From Prostheceraeus crozeri (Eukaryota > Platyhelminthes > Polycladida > Euryleptidae), in assembly GCA_907163375.1 (NCBI GenBank), contig CAJQUW010006166.1, positions 1 through 64,000 on the forward strand: a stretch of 64,000 nt of DNA, written 5' to 3'. Within the stretch, counting starts at the first letter, position 1. Each line of letters begins with the position of its first letter. A program made the translations under genes and the position numbers. This document shows, piece after piece, positions 11,180 to 21,743 of the stretch. Below the pieces are notes generated by a model that saw nothing but the letters and a program-made list of their open reading frames with translations, made no database searches and was not told the origin of the DNA.

Positions 11180-12660
11180 TTAAAAATCACTTCTTTTTAA
11201 TTCGTTTTCATAAAATCTGCCAGTGATTTCCTGATCATCTAAATCTTTGATTTCGTAAGTAATCGGATAAGTTTGATTTATTTTACAAACTTCAAATATC
11301 TCTTTAGTCCAATAGCCAACAAAGACTTTTTCAAATTTATTCTTATACTTAAATATTCTAACTCTATCTCCAATCTTAAATTTCGGCTTACGTTTCTGTA
11401 AATTCGGATTACTCTCATTCGAATAATTATTTTCGAATATTTTCTTTCGTATTAAATCAGGATCGTCAGAAGCATTCTTTGGAGTTTCCTCAATACCTGA
11501 ATGAACTTTGTTATTGTACTGATCTGCAATTCCTGGTAGTATCTTCAACCATTTCTGATTACCTTGTTCTGTAAATTTCGTGATTATTTTACTTTTTAAT
11601 GATTTATTAAATCTCTCTATTACTACATCCTTTCCAGAATTTTCTGTGGAATAAACTAAATCAAATAATGGCTTAACATATCTGTTATAAAACTCAGATC
11701 CTTTGTCAACAAATAATTTCTTTGGCTTAATTCAAAGATTTCTTCAAACGCATATTTAACTGATAGACCAGTTTTATTTTTTGAAGGCTTTGCCCAAGCG
11801 TATCGTGTATATAAATCTATAACGGTCAATGCGTATTTATAATCTTTTTCATTCGGCATATTGATTAGATCAGCACTCCAAATATCATCTTCAGTAAATA
11901 CTTTTACTTTCAATAGATATTTCGGCTTTCTGTATTCCTTGTGAATTTCAGACGCGTAGGTTTCATCTATCCCCTGGCCAAAAAGCATTTTTGCTTGCAA
12001 AGCTTTCTTAACAAACATTCTTTTTTTAATTTTTTCTCTAAAGGTAGGATTCTGAATACTATCTAATTCTTGAATCATTTTCTTATCTGCTTCATGTCTA
12101 GAAGTCACATCATCATGTTCTCTGTATGCTAAATCGTGTCTATAAGCTGCTGCATCTACTCTATTTATTGGTTCTTCACCTGGATTTGGATTATTATTCT
12201 CATCTAGTCTTATATCCAATCGAGTTCCTGGACCGGTATATGAATGACCAGGAAGATGTTTTTCTTTCGAATATTTACTCCAAGGTTCTCTTTTGTTTTT
12301 TGTTTCCTCTGAAAGTTTTTCTAATTTTTTTAGTTCTTCAGAATAATTCTTAAGTTTACGAATAGTTTCTAGTTGTTTTAATTCGTTTTGAGACTTAACA
12401 ACATTTGATATGGCACTAGCTGTACTACCTATATCAGCTGCTCCTTTTGCAGCAGATGTAATCAAATCTTTATTATTTTTAATTAAGTTTACGATACTTC
12501 CTATGCCAGATAAGATGCCAGCTCCGCTGTTTAGACTATCTCCTTCTTTTTGAATAGTTTCCAAATTGTTATAATGGTAAACAGATTTCATAGATGGTTC
12601 ATGTGCTAATTTTTTATTTGAAGCAAAATTTTTACGATTGTGTTTATAAATTATAGGCAT
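11180..12660 (-). pseudogene. Phospholipase A2-type virion protein joined to retroviral-type integrase (Polinton A)
   Basis: The reading from 12660 has three parts. Residues ~47-95 are Gly/Ala-rich and hydrophobic, plausibly membrane-active. Residues ~131-200 form a parvovirus-VP1-like PLA2 domain with a Ca-loop YTGPG (141-145) and a catalytic HDLAY (175-179). From ~238 an rve-type integrase core begins (WSADLI with D263, VIDLYTRYAWAKP with D282), and downstream sequence has the C-terminal DNA-binding part (IGDRVRIFKYK...). In other Polintons PLA2 and integrase are usually separate genes. PLA2 would act on membranes at entry, while integrase inserts the element. The integrase half is broken (about two breaks). 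The fusion may be real or a product of decay. Confidence 0.82.
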
Positions 12661-12787
12661 TTTTTAGTAATAAATTTAACTTTTGCGAAAAAAAATTATG
12701 TTTTGGATTAAGATCTACGTGTGTGAATGGACAACAACCGCGTGATAACTTTATTTATTTTCTGTTGCACTTTATCTAATGCGTCAA

Positions 12788-13015
12788 GCAGCGTGTGATG
12801 GATTTTAATTTCTTTTCTATTAACTTGCATTTTCTGCTGATTCATCTTCAACGCATTTTAAGAGCATTAAATTGAACTTTAAGAGCATCTAACTGATTTT
12901 TAACAGCATCTAACTGTTCTATATTTCCTTTATAGCTTTTCTTTAATTAATTTTCTAAATTGATTTTGATATTTTTTATTTGTTCAACTTTTTTGATTAA
13001 TTGTTTATACTTCAT
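12788..13015 (-). pseudogene. Small coiled-coil protein remnant (Polinton A)
   Basis: The minus strand opens with MKYKQLIKKVEQIKNIKINLEN and goes on with heptad-like K/E/L residues and a repeated QLDAVKNQLDALK phrase. It is probably a short coiled-coil protein lying between the integrase and tail-fibre-like genes. The family is not recognised. The fossil is broken (about two breaks). Confidence 0.35.
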
Positions 13016-13029
13016 ATATTAAATGATTT

Positions 13030-13568
13030 ATTTTTTTCATTTGTTGAGTAATTTGTGAACTCAATTCATCAACACTTTTTTTGGAATGTACTTTGCAACT
13101 TATTTAAATTCCTCTAAATTCTGGAAGGAAGTTTTCTAATTCATTTTCTAATTGTTCTTTCAATAATTTTATCTGTTGATTATTTTTAATAACTGCAGAT
13201 TTTAAATTTATAGAAAGTAATATTAAAATTTTTGATTGTTCTGAAATTTTTTTAAAAGGTTTTGCTATATTTACTTCTAGCATTCCATCCTTTTCATCAA
13301 GTTTTAATAATTTTTCGTTTTATGATTTTTCATCAAGTTTAGGCAACTTTAATTCATTAAAACTTATTATATATTTTTCTTTTAAGTCATTGATATGTGT
13401 ATCAACATATTGTTTATTTGTTAACTCTGTATTTTGTTGCGGAAGAATAGAAAGATGCAATGGACCAGATAAAACGTCTCCAGTTTTCATAATATAATTT
13501 TCTATTTATATTTCTGATTCAGGATTATTCGGGATACATGCATCTCCACCAACATTTGGTAGCAACAT
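13030..13568 (-). pseudogene. Phage tail-fibre-like protein of Polinton A
   Basis: This is a homologue of the gene at 1-497 in element C. It starts near 13568 (MLLPNVGGDA...) and contains the identical GDVLSGPLHL and ELTNKQYVD motifs of tail-fibre or receptor-binding proteins. A Lys/Leu-rich coiled coil and an FRGI ending follow. It may have formed a fibre or attachment protein. That is inferred from the motif only. The fossil has about three to four breaks. Confidence 0.5.
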
Positions 13569-13652
13569 TTTTTTACAATAAAAAAGTAATTTTTTTCTAA
13601 AAATTAATTTCTTTTCTCTCACATAAGAAAGAAATAAAAATAAAAACTAATA

Positions 13653-13784
13653 ATGGAGATCAATCAAATTTGTCAAGTTTGCAAGATGCGTTTTTTAAAT
13701 CAAAGGCTGTTATATTCTCATATGAAAAACACATCATGTGGTATACATGTGAATCAATTTCAAAAAAAATATTCGACCTAATGA
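13653..13784 (+). CDS. Small C2H2 zinc-finger reading frame (43 aa)
   Basis: The 43-codon frame contains one C2H2-like finger, CQVC...LYSHMKNTSC. A closely similar finger starts the PolB gene at 17627 (CILC...SYQSHLQ). It may be a duplicated or displaced start of PolB, separated from it by the satellite, or an independent small DNA-binding protein. It lies 85 bp from the start of the divergent tail-fibre-like gene. Confidence 0.4.
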
Positions 13785-14339
13785 GAATAACATTCAACCT
13801 AATAGTGCTATAATCAATTATTTTCATTTTTTCGGATAAATTTTATATATATATTATCAGATAATTTTTTTTAATAAAATTTTTTGATGTATTTTTTATG
13901 ATAATTTTTTTCATATATTATTTTCATATCTTTTTTTAATATATTTTTTTTATTAATTCTTTTCAAATAAATTTTCTTAAAATACATTTATTATAATTTA
14001 TTTATAAAAAAAGAAATTTTAAAAAATGCGGGAAGAGTAAAACATAGAAAATTTACAAGTTTTAAAAATTGTAGACATCCAACACATCCTTGAACACCAA
14101 AACGAAAAGTTCAATTTATTTATCATCAAAGATATATGCAATTTGTTAAAGATTATGAAATAAAACACCGTATAAAAAGTAATGAAAGAACTAAAAATTT
14201 TATTCTTTGTTTAAAAAGTTTCCGAGTATTTTTGGCACATAATAATTTATGGTGGTTAATTAATAAAGATAACTTAACAGTTTATGATTTAAAAACATCA
14301 CATCAATTAAATCTTCTTCCCTTTATTTAGAAAAAAGAT
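13785..14339. other. Very AT-rich spacer left of the satellite
   Basis: T-rich and A-rich runs, with an open frame at 14136-14330 (KDYEIKHRIKSNERTKNF...) that carries no recognisable motif. It is probably Polinton A interior that is non-coding or decayed beyond recognition. Confidence 0.4.
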
Positions 14340-17300
14340 TATAAGATTTGTAAAATCTAAAATTTATAAAATCAAAAATTTATAAAATCTAAAATTTATG
14401 AGATTTATAAAAAAACAAAATTTATATGATATATGAAATCTAAAATCTATGAAATCTAAAATTAATAAGATTCATAAAATCAAAAATTTATGAAATCTAA
14501 AATTTATCAGATTCATAGAATCCAAAATTCATAAGATTCATGAAATCAAAAATTTATAAAATCCAAAATTCATAAACTCTTAAATTTATAAGATTCATGA
14601 AATCTAAAAGTTACAAGATTCATAAGATCTAAAAATTATAAAATCTAAAATTTATAAGATTCATACAATCTATAAGATTCATAAAATCCAAAATTCATAA
14701 ACTCTAAAATTTTTAAGATTCATAAAATCAAAAATTTACAAGATTCATAAAATCTAAAATTTATAAAATCTAAAATGCATAAAATCTAGAATTTATAAGA
14801 TTCATAAAATCCAAATTTATGAAATCTAAAATATATAAAATCTGAAATTTATAAGATTCATAAAATTTAAAATTTGTAAGATTCATAAAATCTAAAATTT
14901 ATAAGATTCATAGGATCTATAATATATAAGATTCATAAAATCTGAAATTTATAAGATTCATAAAATCTAAAATTTATAAAATCCAACATTCATTAACTCT
15001 AAAATTTGTAAAATTCATCAAATGTAAAATATACAAGATTCATAAAATCTAAAATTTATAAAATCTCAAATTCATAAAATCTAAAATTTATAAGATTCAT
15101 AAAATCTAAAATTTATAAGATTCATAGAATCTAAAATTTATATAATCTAAAATTCATAGAATCTAAAATTTATAAGATTCATAAAATCTATAATTTATAT
15201 AATCTAAAATTTATAAGATTCATAAAATCCAAAATTTATAAGATTCATAAAATCTAAAATTTACAAAATCCAAAATTTATAAAATCCAAAATTTATAAAA
15301 TCTAAAATTTATAAGACTTATAAAAAAACAAAATTTATATGATATATGAAATCTAAAATCTATGAAATCTAAAATTAATAAGATTCATAAAATCAAAAAT
15401 TTATAAAATCTAGAATTTATCAGATTCATAGAATCTAAAATTTATAAGATTCATAAAATCTAAAATTCATAAGATTCATGAAATCAAAAATTTATAAAAT
15501 CCAAAATTCATAAACTCTAAAATTTATAAGATTCATGAAATCTAAAATTTACAAGATTCATAAGATCTAAAATTTATAAAATCTAAAATTTATAAGATTC
15601 ATAAAATCTATAAGATTCATAAAATGCAAAATTCATAAAATATAAAATTTATAAAATCTAAAATGTATAAAATCTAGAATTTATAAGATTCATAAAATCC
15701 AAATTTATGAAATCTAAAATATATAAAATCTCAAATTTATAAGATTCATAAAATTTAAAATTTGTAAGATTCATAAAATCTAAAATTTATGAGATTCATA
15801 GAATCTATAATTTATAAGATTCATAAAATCTAAAATTTATAAGATTCATAAATTCTAAAATTTATAAAATCCAACATTCATTAACTCTAAAATTTGTAAA
15901 ATTCATCAAATCTAAAATATACAAGATTCATAAAATCTAAAATTTATAAAATCTCAAATTTATAAAATCTAAAATTTATAAGATTCATAAAATCTAAAAT
16001 TTATAAGATTCATAGAATCTAAAATTTATATAATCTAAAATTCATAAAATCTAAAATTTATAAGATTCATGAAATCTATAATTTATATAATCTAAAATTT
16101 ATAAGATTCATAAAATCCAAAATTTATAAGATTCATAAAATCTAAAATTTACAAAATCCAAAATTTATAAAATCCAAAATTTATAAAATCTAAAATTTAT
16201 AAGACTTATAAAAAAACAAAATTTATATGATATATGAAATCTAAAATCTATGAAATCTAAAATTAATAAGATTCATAAAATCAAAAATTTATAAAATCTA
16301 AAATTTATCAGATTCATAGAATCTAAAATTTATAAGATTCATAAAATCTAAAATTCATAAGATTCATGAAATCAAAAATTTATAAAATCCAAAATTCATA
16401 AACTCTAAAATTTATAAGATTCATGAAATCTAAAATTTACAAGATTCATAAGATCTAAAATTTATAAAATCTAAAATTTATAAGATTCATAAAATCTATA
16501 AGATTCATAATGCAAAATTCATAAAGTATAAAATTTATAAAATCTAAAATGTATAAAATCTAAAATTTATAAGATTCATAAAATCCAAATTTATGAAATC
16601 TAAAATATATAAAATCTGAAATTTATAAGATTCATAAAATTTAAAATTTGTAAGATTCATAAAATCTAAAATTTATGAGATTCATAGAATCTATAATTTA
16701 TAAGATTCATAAAATCTAAAATTTATAAGATTCATAAAATCTAAAATTTATAAAATCCAACATTCATTAACTCTAAAATTTGTAAAATTCATCAAATGTA
16801 AAATATACAAGATTCATAAAATCTAAAATTTATAAAATCTCAAATTCATAAAATCTAAAATTTATAAGATTCATAAAATCTAAAATTTATAAGATTCATA
16901 GAATCTAAAATTTATATAATCTAAAATTCATAGAATCTAAAATTTATAAGATTCATAAAATCTATAATTTATATAATCTAAAATTTATAAGATTCATAAA
17001 ATCCAAAATTTATAAGATTCATAAAATCTAAAATTTACAAAATCCAAAATTTATAAAATCCAAAATTTATAAAATCTAAAATTTATAAGACTTATAAAAA
17101 AACAAAATTTATATGATATATGAAATCTAAAATCTATGAAATCTAAAATTAATAAGATTCATAAAATCAAAAATTTATAAAATCTAGAATTTATCAGATT
17201 CATAGAATCTAAAATTTATAAGATTCATAAAATCTAAAATTTATAAGATTCATAGAATCTAAAATTTTTAAAATCCAAAATTCATAAACTCTAAAATTTA

Positions 17301-17575
17301 TAAGATTCATAAAATCCAAAATTTATGAGATTCATAAAATCTAAAATTTACAAAATCCAAAATTTATGAAATCTAAAATTTATAAAATCTAAAACTTTTT
17401 AAAATCTAGAATTTATAAAATGTAAAATTTATAAGGCTCATAAAATCCAAAATTTATAAAATCTAAAATTTATAAGATTCATAAAATCTAGAATTTATCA
17501 GATTCATAAAATCTAAAATTTATAAAATCCAAAATTCATAAAATCAAAACTTTACAAGAAAATTGTAGATTTTCT
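14340..17575. repeat. AT-rich satellite with ~890-bp higher-order repeat inside Polinton A
   Basis: The basic phrase is an ~11-25 bp unit such as AAAATCTAAAATTTATAAG followed by ATTCAT, repeated for 3.2 kb with point variation. A rare marker (TTTATATGATATATGAAATC) occurs at 14421, 15334, 16222 and 17108. The spacings are 913, 888 and 886 bp, so the array has amplified as long higher-order units more than three times. It sits 5' of the PolB gene. I see no coding function. Confidence 0.95.
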
Positions 17576-17626
17576 TTTTTAATTTAAATTTTCTTTTAGA
17601 TTTTACATTTTAAAAAAATTAAAAAA

Positions 17627-18299
17627 ATGAAAAAGTTTTATTGTATCTTATGTAAAAGAAAGTTGCAAACAAAAAGAAGTTATCAATCTCATTTACAAAG
17701 TGAATTGGACTTGCAAAATGTATATCTAGTTGATGAAGGAAATATATTAAAATTAAATAATTATAAAAACTATTTAGAAACACTACCTAATGATATAAAA
17801 GTTAAAAAAATGTTTGATGATTATTCACATTCGGAATATAAAAAAGTTTTTAATAGTGAAGATGAACATGTACCAGATGGAAGATATTTATTTAGCGATA
17901 CTGATGAATTCGACGAAATAGATGAATTTGATGAAGCTGTAACAGATATAAAATATTTATTTGATGAGTCTGTAGATTATAATGAAACCGATAAAACTTT
18001 TTATGATGTATTAACAAACTTTTTCAAAATATTTAATAAATCTTTCAAATGTTATATGAATGTAGAAGTACATAATACAAAAACTGGATCCGATGGAATG
18101 ACTGAAGAAATAGTACAAGGACACTTTACACAGACACAAGAAATTATTAATGTAAATTATATACAACCCATATTTGAATCGATGATAAATAAATTAGAAA
18201 ATTGTATAATTGAAGCCCAGTTACGTGAATCTGGTTTGAGATTTGTTAAAATACTGTCCAAGAAAATAGTAATTGATAAATATAAAAATAATACTGATG
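17627..18299 (+). pseudogene. Protein-primed DNA polymerase B of Polinton A, N-terminal segment
   Basis: This is the first part of the A polymerase gene, ended by insertion of element B at 18306. It begins MKKFYCILCKRKLQTKRSY with a C2H2 finger, as in other Polinton polymerases. An acidic stretch (DTDEFDEIDEFDEA) follows, then a region ending in NKLENCIIEAQLRESGLRFV...SKKIVI. That resembles the conserved domain found before the NEDDYCFLWS motif, which lies on the other side of B near 40211. The polymerase would replicate the element by protein priming. This segment itself reads open; the gene as a whole is interrupted and broken. Confidence 0.75.
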
Positions 18300-18305
18300 G
18301 TAGTT
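18300..18305. repeat. Target duplication GTAGTT, left of B
   Basis: GTAGTT directly precedes the AGTAGTAAG terminus of B and is repeated exactly at 40172-40177. This is a perfect 6-bp Polinton target-site duplication and marks the insertion point in the PolB gene of A. Confidence 0.93.
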
Positions 18306-19080
18306 AGTAGTAAGTAAAACTCCACCACTGGACCGCGCAAGATGGCCGCCGTCCCTGTCGTCAGACGAGTCGGCCGTGGTCCGCCGCTGTGTTGCTTCGA
18401 GTCTGACGTCCCCCCGACCTCAGGCCCGACGACGGAGCGAGCGGTGGTTTGTGATGCGCTCTCCAGGTTGTCGTGGTGTGCCGGTCAGGTTGGCGTGGTG
18501 TGCCGGCCAGGTTGGGAGGGTGGAATGTCGGAGCTCACCTGAAAAAATCCTAAGTGTCAGAGTGGATTTGTATGGACAAAATTTTGAAAATTTTCCAAAG
18601 TGTCGCATTTCGACCTGGGACCTTTACCAAAACATTTTTCATCAAATTTTACTGACCCCCCCCCTGACAGCGATCTTCTAATTTTGGTTCTAGTGGATGG
18701 ATTTTGTCTTATAGATACTCGTTTGAAAGAGGAGAAAAACTGCTCGGTGACATTTTTGTTGCGAGTCAATCGGAACAGCTGTTCAAAAGATAGAGCTGTT
18801 ACAAGATTTTAGGTCGGAGCTCACCTGAAAAAATCCTAAGTGTCAGAGTGGCTTTGTATGGTCAAAATTTTGAAAATTTTCCAAAGTGTCGCATTTCGAC
18901 CTGGGATCTTTACCACAACAGTTTCCATCAAATTTCACCGACCTCCCCCCCGGCACCAAACTTCCAATTTTGCTTCTAGTGATCGTAGAAAGTCGTGCAA
19001 TAGCTCGTTTGAAAGCTAAGAGTGAGACAAATTCAGTGAAAGAAACGGCTTGTTCATATCTGTCTTCGTTTAGATGTGAG
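18306..19080. repeat. Left terminal repeat region of B
   Basis: The outer ~230 bp (GC-rich, with a doubled 22-bp GTGGTGTGCCGG..AGGTTGG unit at 18474-18517) is inverted at the right end. Inward come two diverged copies of a ~285-bp module, each opening with GTCGGAGCTCACCTGAAAAA (about 18527-18813 and 18813-19080). The right end has the same modules inverted. No gene is seen before the promoter at 19169. Confidence 0.88.
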
Positions 19081-19168
19081 ACGCCATTCAAGATTTTGGG
19101 AGATTGGTAAAAAACGACGGAGTTAGAATTTCCCAAGAAACAGCTCCAGCGGGCGAATGAAGCCTCGG

Positions 19169-19262
19169 ATTGGTAAACGGAGGCCAGATTTGGAATCAGC
19201 TTGATGTTGTTGTCCAATGAGGATCGTCATCCAATGAGAATCAAGCATTTCTATATAAATAG
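19169..19262 (+). promoter_or_regulatory. CCAAT/TATA promoter for the first rightward gene of B
   Basis: An inverted CCAAT (ATTGG, 19169-19173) and two direct CCAAT boxes (19214-19218, 19231-19235) precede TATATAAATAG at 19252-19262. About 95 bp downstream is the ATG at 19356. This is a textbook RNA polymerase II layout and probably drives early transcription. Confidence 0.75.
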
Positions 19263-19355
19263 CGAGCCTTCCACAGTGAGAATCATTCCATCATTTAATC
19301 ACACGAGTGACGGACGCACATTTTCTCTCTCTCCCTATTCTATTATCCAACTAAA

Positions 19356-20127
19356 ATGGTAAGTCGCTACTTCCCTCCCTCTCCTCCCTTGAACGTAAAC
19401 TTAATACAATCTTTTTTATTTTCAGGCATCTATTCCATATGCTGCACTAGTAGGACAAAATGGCGGTCAAACGTTACAAGGTTCGCTACGATCAGATCAT
19501 CTACAACTGAGGCCAGTGGAAGAAACAACCAAGGTACATAATCCTACACCGCTACAGCGTAAATTTAAACAAGTCTTGCGTTATGACGATCATAGCTTAG
19601 TACTCCAAACGGGCATGCTCCCTTCCACGGATGTCAAGATAATGCGCAATCAGTATGGGGACTACATACTGATCCCCGTGAGTCCGTACATTCGCCGCCA
19701 ACTTGATATTATTGAGGAGTACGTGACATTAAATATGGACATTCCTACTCCTCTTGCTCAAGAGTGGAAGGCGAGAGATGACAAGTATACTGCCTATAGA
19801 AAGATTTGGGATGGTAATCAAATTTGCCTACCGGTATCACATTGGTGTACTTACTATAAGGAGGGAGATTATTCAACATCCATCACATGCGACGAGCTCG
19901 GAGAAGGTACTTGGGATATCCTTTTCAAAGTGAATGGGCTATATTATGGTCGGCACAAGGATAATAAAATAGCCTCTCTCTCCATGCATATGGAATCCAT
20001 CCTATATATTCCAAAACCACCCAACGTGGATGATATAATTGATCAAATCCTTAACAGCAGTGGTACGAAGCGCAAGTCGGAGAAGAATGCTGCCTCAAAA
20101 CGCAAATCAAAGAAGGAGAATTACTAG
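19356..20127 (+). CDS. Unidentified left-end protein of B, start codon exon plus intron
   Basis: The ATG at 19356 is followed at once by a GTAAGT donor (19359). A pyrimidine-rich tract and CAG acceptor end at 19425, and the frame then runs open to 20127, giving about 234 residues. The intron is 67 bp. The product has a conserved-looking middle (NQYGDYILIPVSPYIRRQL...) and a Lys/Ser-rich nuclear-localisation-like tail (KRKSEKNAASKRKSKKE). I do not recognise the family. A basic tail and early promoter would fit a nuclear DNA-binding protein such as a single-strand-binding protein, but that is inference. The gene reads whole. The start choice rests on the splice consensus and the TATA box 95 bp upstream. 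Confidence 0.6.
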
Positions 20128-20137
20128 TCCTTTCCTA

Positions 20138-20287
20138 ACTCTACCCTATGACAATTCGCTTATGTGCTTTGAGTGTCGTAGACGTGGTCTTATTAGATAC
20201 ATTTTACTTCTTCGTTGCCATCATATCATTTGTGTATTTTGTCGTGAAAAGCATCGATGTAATTCTTCATTTTGTAATATGTTATAG
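20138..20287 (+). CDS. Small RING-like zinc-finger frame (B)
   Basis: This short frame overlaps and follows the end of the preceding gene and carries CFEC...LRCHHIICVFC...C. The spacing, C-x2-C then C-x-H-x2-C-x2-C, is that of a RING/zinc-ribbon type domain. RING proteins usually act as E3 ubiquitin ligases. It has no good ATG of its own, so it could be a C-terminal extension reached by splicing or a separate small protein. A second RING-like gene follows at 21369. Confidence 0.4.
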   Translation, partial: TLPYDNSLMCFECRRRGLIRYILLLRCHHIICVFCREKHRCNSSFCNML

Positions 20288-20339
20288 AACGTTTCCTTAG
20301 ATGTGTAAATTTCCGTTCTAGGCTTCTATCATCATTTTT

Positions 20340-20871
20340 ATGGATTGTGAGAGTGAACCTGTACAGGAGCTCAGTGCTATTTGCTTTGAACAATTGGACA
20401 TATCAGATTGTTAGTGTCTATCATCAACATGCCAACTGCGATCCCAATGTTGATCAATGGGCGAGAAAACACATTCATGGACTTAATCTGAAATATTTGA
20501 AAGACTATGGCTTTTCTTGTGAGAGTGCTCTTCTTATTGACTTTAAACGATGGTTAGCTGCTTTCAATGTTTTACGCATCTTTTGTAATAATCCTGGTAA
20601 GGAGAGGAAAGTATTTCCCAATCTAATCATTGATTATAATTTGCTCCTGCCTTGGGATAGTAGAGTGAATCAACACTACCATGAAGTCACGAAACGTTTT
20701 AAGGATTTGTCTGTTCCTATTTTGTCTGTTCGTTGTAGTAGCTACGTTCATAACCAATGCTTCTTTCCGCCTTACCTCAACACTGCCAAAGTCCTGTATG
20801 GTTATCATTGCTCGCTGTATGATAGTTACCAGCTGTATCTATTTTATCTGTTTCAAACCATTGATTTATAA
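20340..20871 (+). pseudogene. Conserved Polinton accessory protein, possibly nuclease-like (B)
   Basis: The frame starts near an ATG at 20340 (MDCESEPVQELS) and the main body contains WARKHIHGLNLKYL, DYNLLLPWDS and a Cys/His-rich CSSYVHNQCFF...YHCSLYDSYQLYLF end. This pattern (W..K..HGL, then C/H near the end) resembles a conserved accessory protein family common in animal Polintons that may be RNase H/exonuclease-like. I recall the pattern but cannot confirm the fold. About one break is present. Confidence 0.35.
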
Positions 20872-20955
20872 TGCATGCTTGTTACAGTTATTCAATAAAT
20901 GTTACTATGAGAGGAGTTGTTTTCATGCAATGGATGGGTTAGATAAAGGGCGATC

Positions 20956-21366
20956 ATGTCTTTCTCAAACGACTGCGGAACATTACATTTTCATAGACAA
21001 AGTTTAAAAGGAGCTGTTCAAGATTATGTGATAAATTTTCATAAAGATGAGACCGACATCGAAGCAGTGGTCGATGATGCTAGCACTCTATTTCTAGAGT
21101 TAATGAATACATTCTCTGATAGCATTCTAATGGCGCGATTAGTTGCGAAAATTAAGTTTAGTCATCTTGGAAAGGAAGAGGTAGAAAGTCGCTCTTTCCA
21201 TTTTGCTTCTTATTCAATGGAAGTGGTAGATCACCCCGAAGAATTTTTTAAAAGACATATGATAAAAATTGCTGAACGTCTTAACGCATTTAACCATCAT
21301 GGTAGCAGTCTAGTGATTGAAGCGATTTCAGATATTCACATTCAATTTTCTATAAAGAAAAATTGA
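20956..21366 (+). CDS. Stand-alone copy of a PolB-associated N-terminal domain (B)
   Basis: The 136-residue product contains GAVQDYVINF, LVAKIKFSH, and RLNAFNHHGSSLVIEAISDIHIQF near the end. This matches the conserved domain that in many Polintons precedes the NEDxxCFLWS motif of the polymerase (an F..xGS.w.i..i..l.l pattern). Here it is a separate rightward gene, while PolB itself lies leftward at 31394-35178. The role is unknown; it may be a replication accessory. An ATGCAA motif lies 31 bp before the ATG. The frame is open and overlaps the next gene's upstream region. Confidence 0.45.
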   Translation: MSFSNDCGTLHFHRQSLKGAVQDYVINFHKDETDIEAVVDDASTLFLELMNTFSDSILMARLVAKIKFSHLGKEEVESRSFHFASYSMEVVDHPEEFFKRHMIKIAERLNAFNHHGSSLVIEAISDIHIQFSIKKN

Positions 21367-21368
21367 AA

Positions 21369-21692
21369 ATGCAGTGGTACTTGATTGTAGCACAACTGGT
21401 TTTCGAGCTATGCCTGCTCACTCTCGAAGTATATTCCTTCTGTACATGCGTCTATTATTTAGAAAAGGCTAGCAAATTCATATCTTCAAAAAGACTTGCT
21501 ATAGACATCAGTAGCGGTGAAACTATGTGTTGCGATATATGTAAGCGAAAGGATGGAAATGAAAAGCGCATCTTCAAGAGATGTAAGCATGCTTTTTGTC
21601 AACGCTATTTCATACGTAATTGCATTCACCTTTGCAAATGTAACCACTGTGATATTGCTCATTTCGAGTGTCACTTATGCCGCAATAGTTAG
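21369..21692 (+). CDS. Membrane-anchored RING-finger-like protein (B)
   Basis: The start is taken at the ATG at 21369, three bases after the preceding stop. A hydrophobic N-terminal segment (WYLIVAQLVFELCLLTLEVY) looks like a signal anchor. The C-terminal half has CCDIC...FKRCKHAFCQRYF...CKCNHC...CHLC, with the C-x2-C, C-x-H-x2-C, C-x2-C order of a RING domain. By family analogy it could be a membrane-associated ubiquitin ligase affecting host proteins. The spacing is not fully canonical. It reads whole. Confidence 0.5.
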   Translation: MQWYLIVAQLVFELCLLTLEVYSFCTCVYYLEKASKFISSKRLAIDISSGETMCCDICKRKDGNEKRIFKRCKHAFCQRYFIRNCIHLCKCNHCDIAHFECHLCRNS

Positions 21693-21743
21693 TACCTATG
21701 CAAATGTGGTAAAGACAGGTTTTAGCAAAGACTAACACGGAAA

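Noticed and set aside
14340-17575. Possible CRISPR-like repeat array
   Set aside because: Units are contiguous AT-rich satellite monomers with no unique spacers, in an animal element; no cas genes.
18342-18812. Open frames in the GC-rich left end of B
   Set aside because: They lie in the terminal repeat modules, recur inverted at 39829-40210, and show no protein family.
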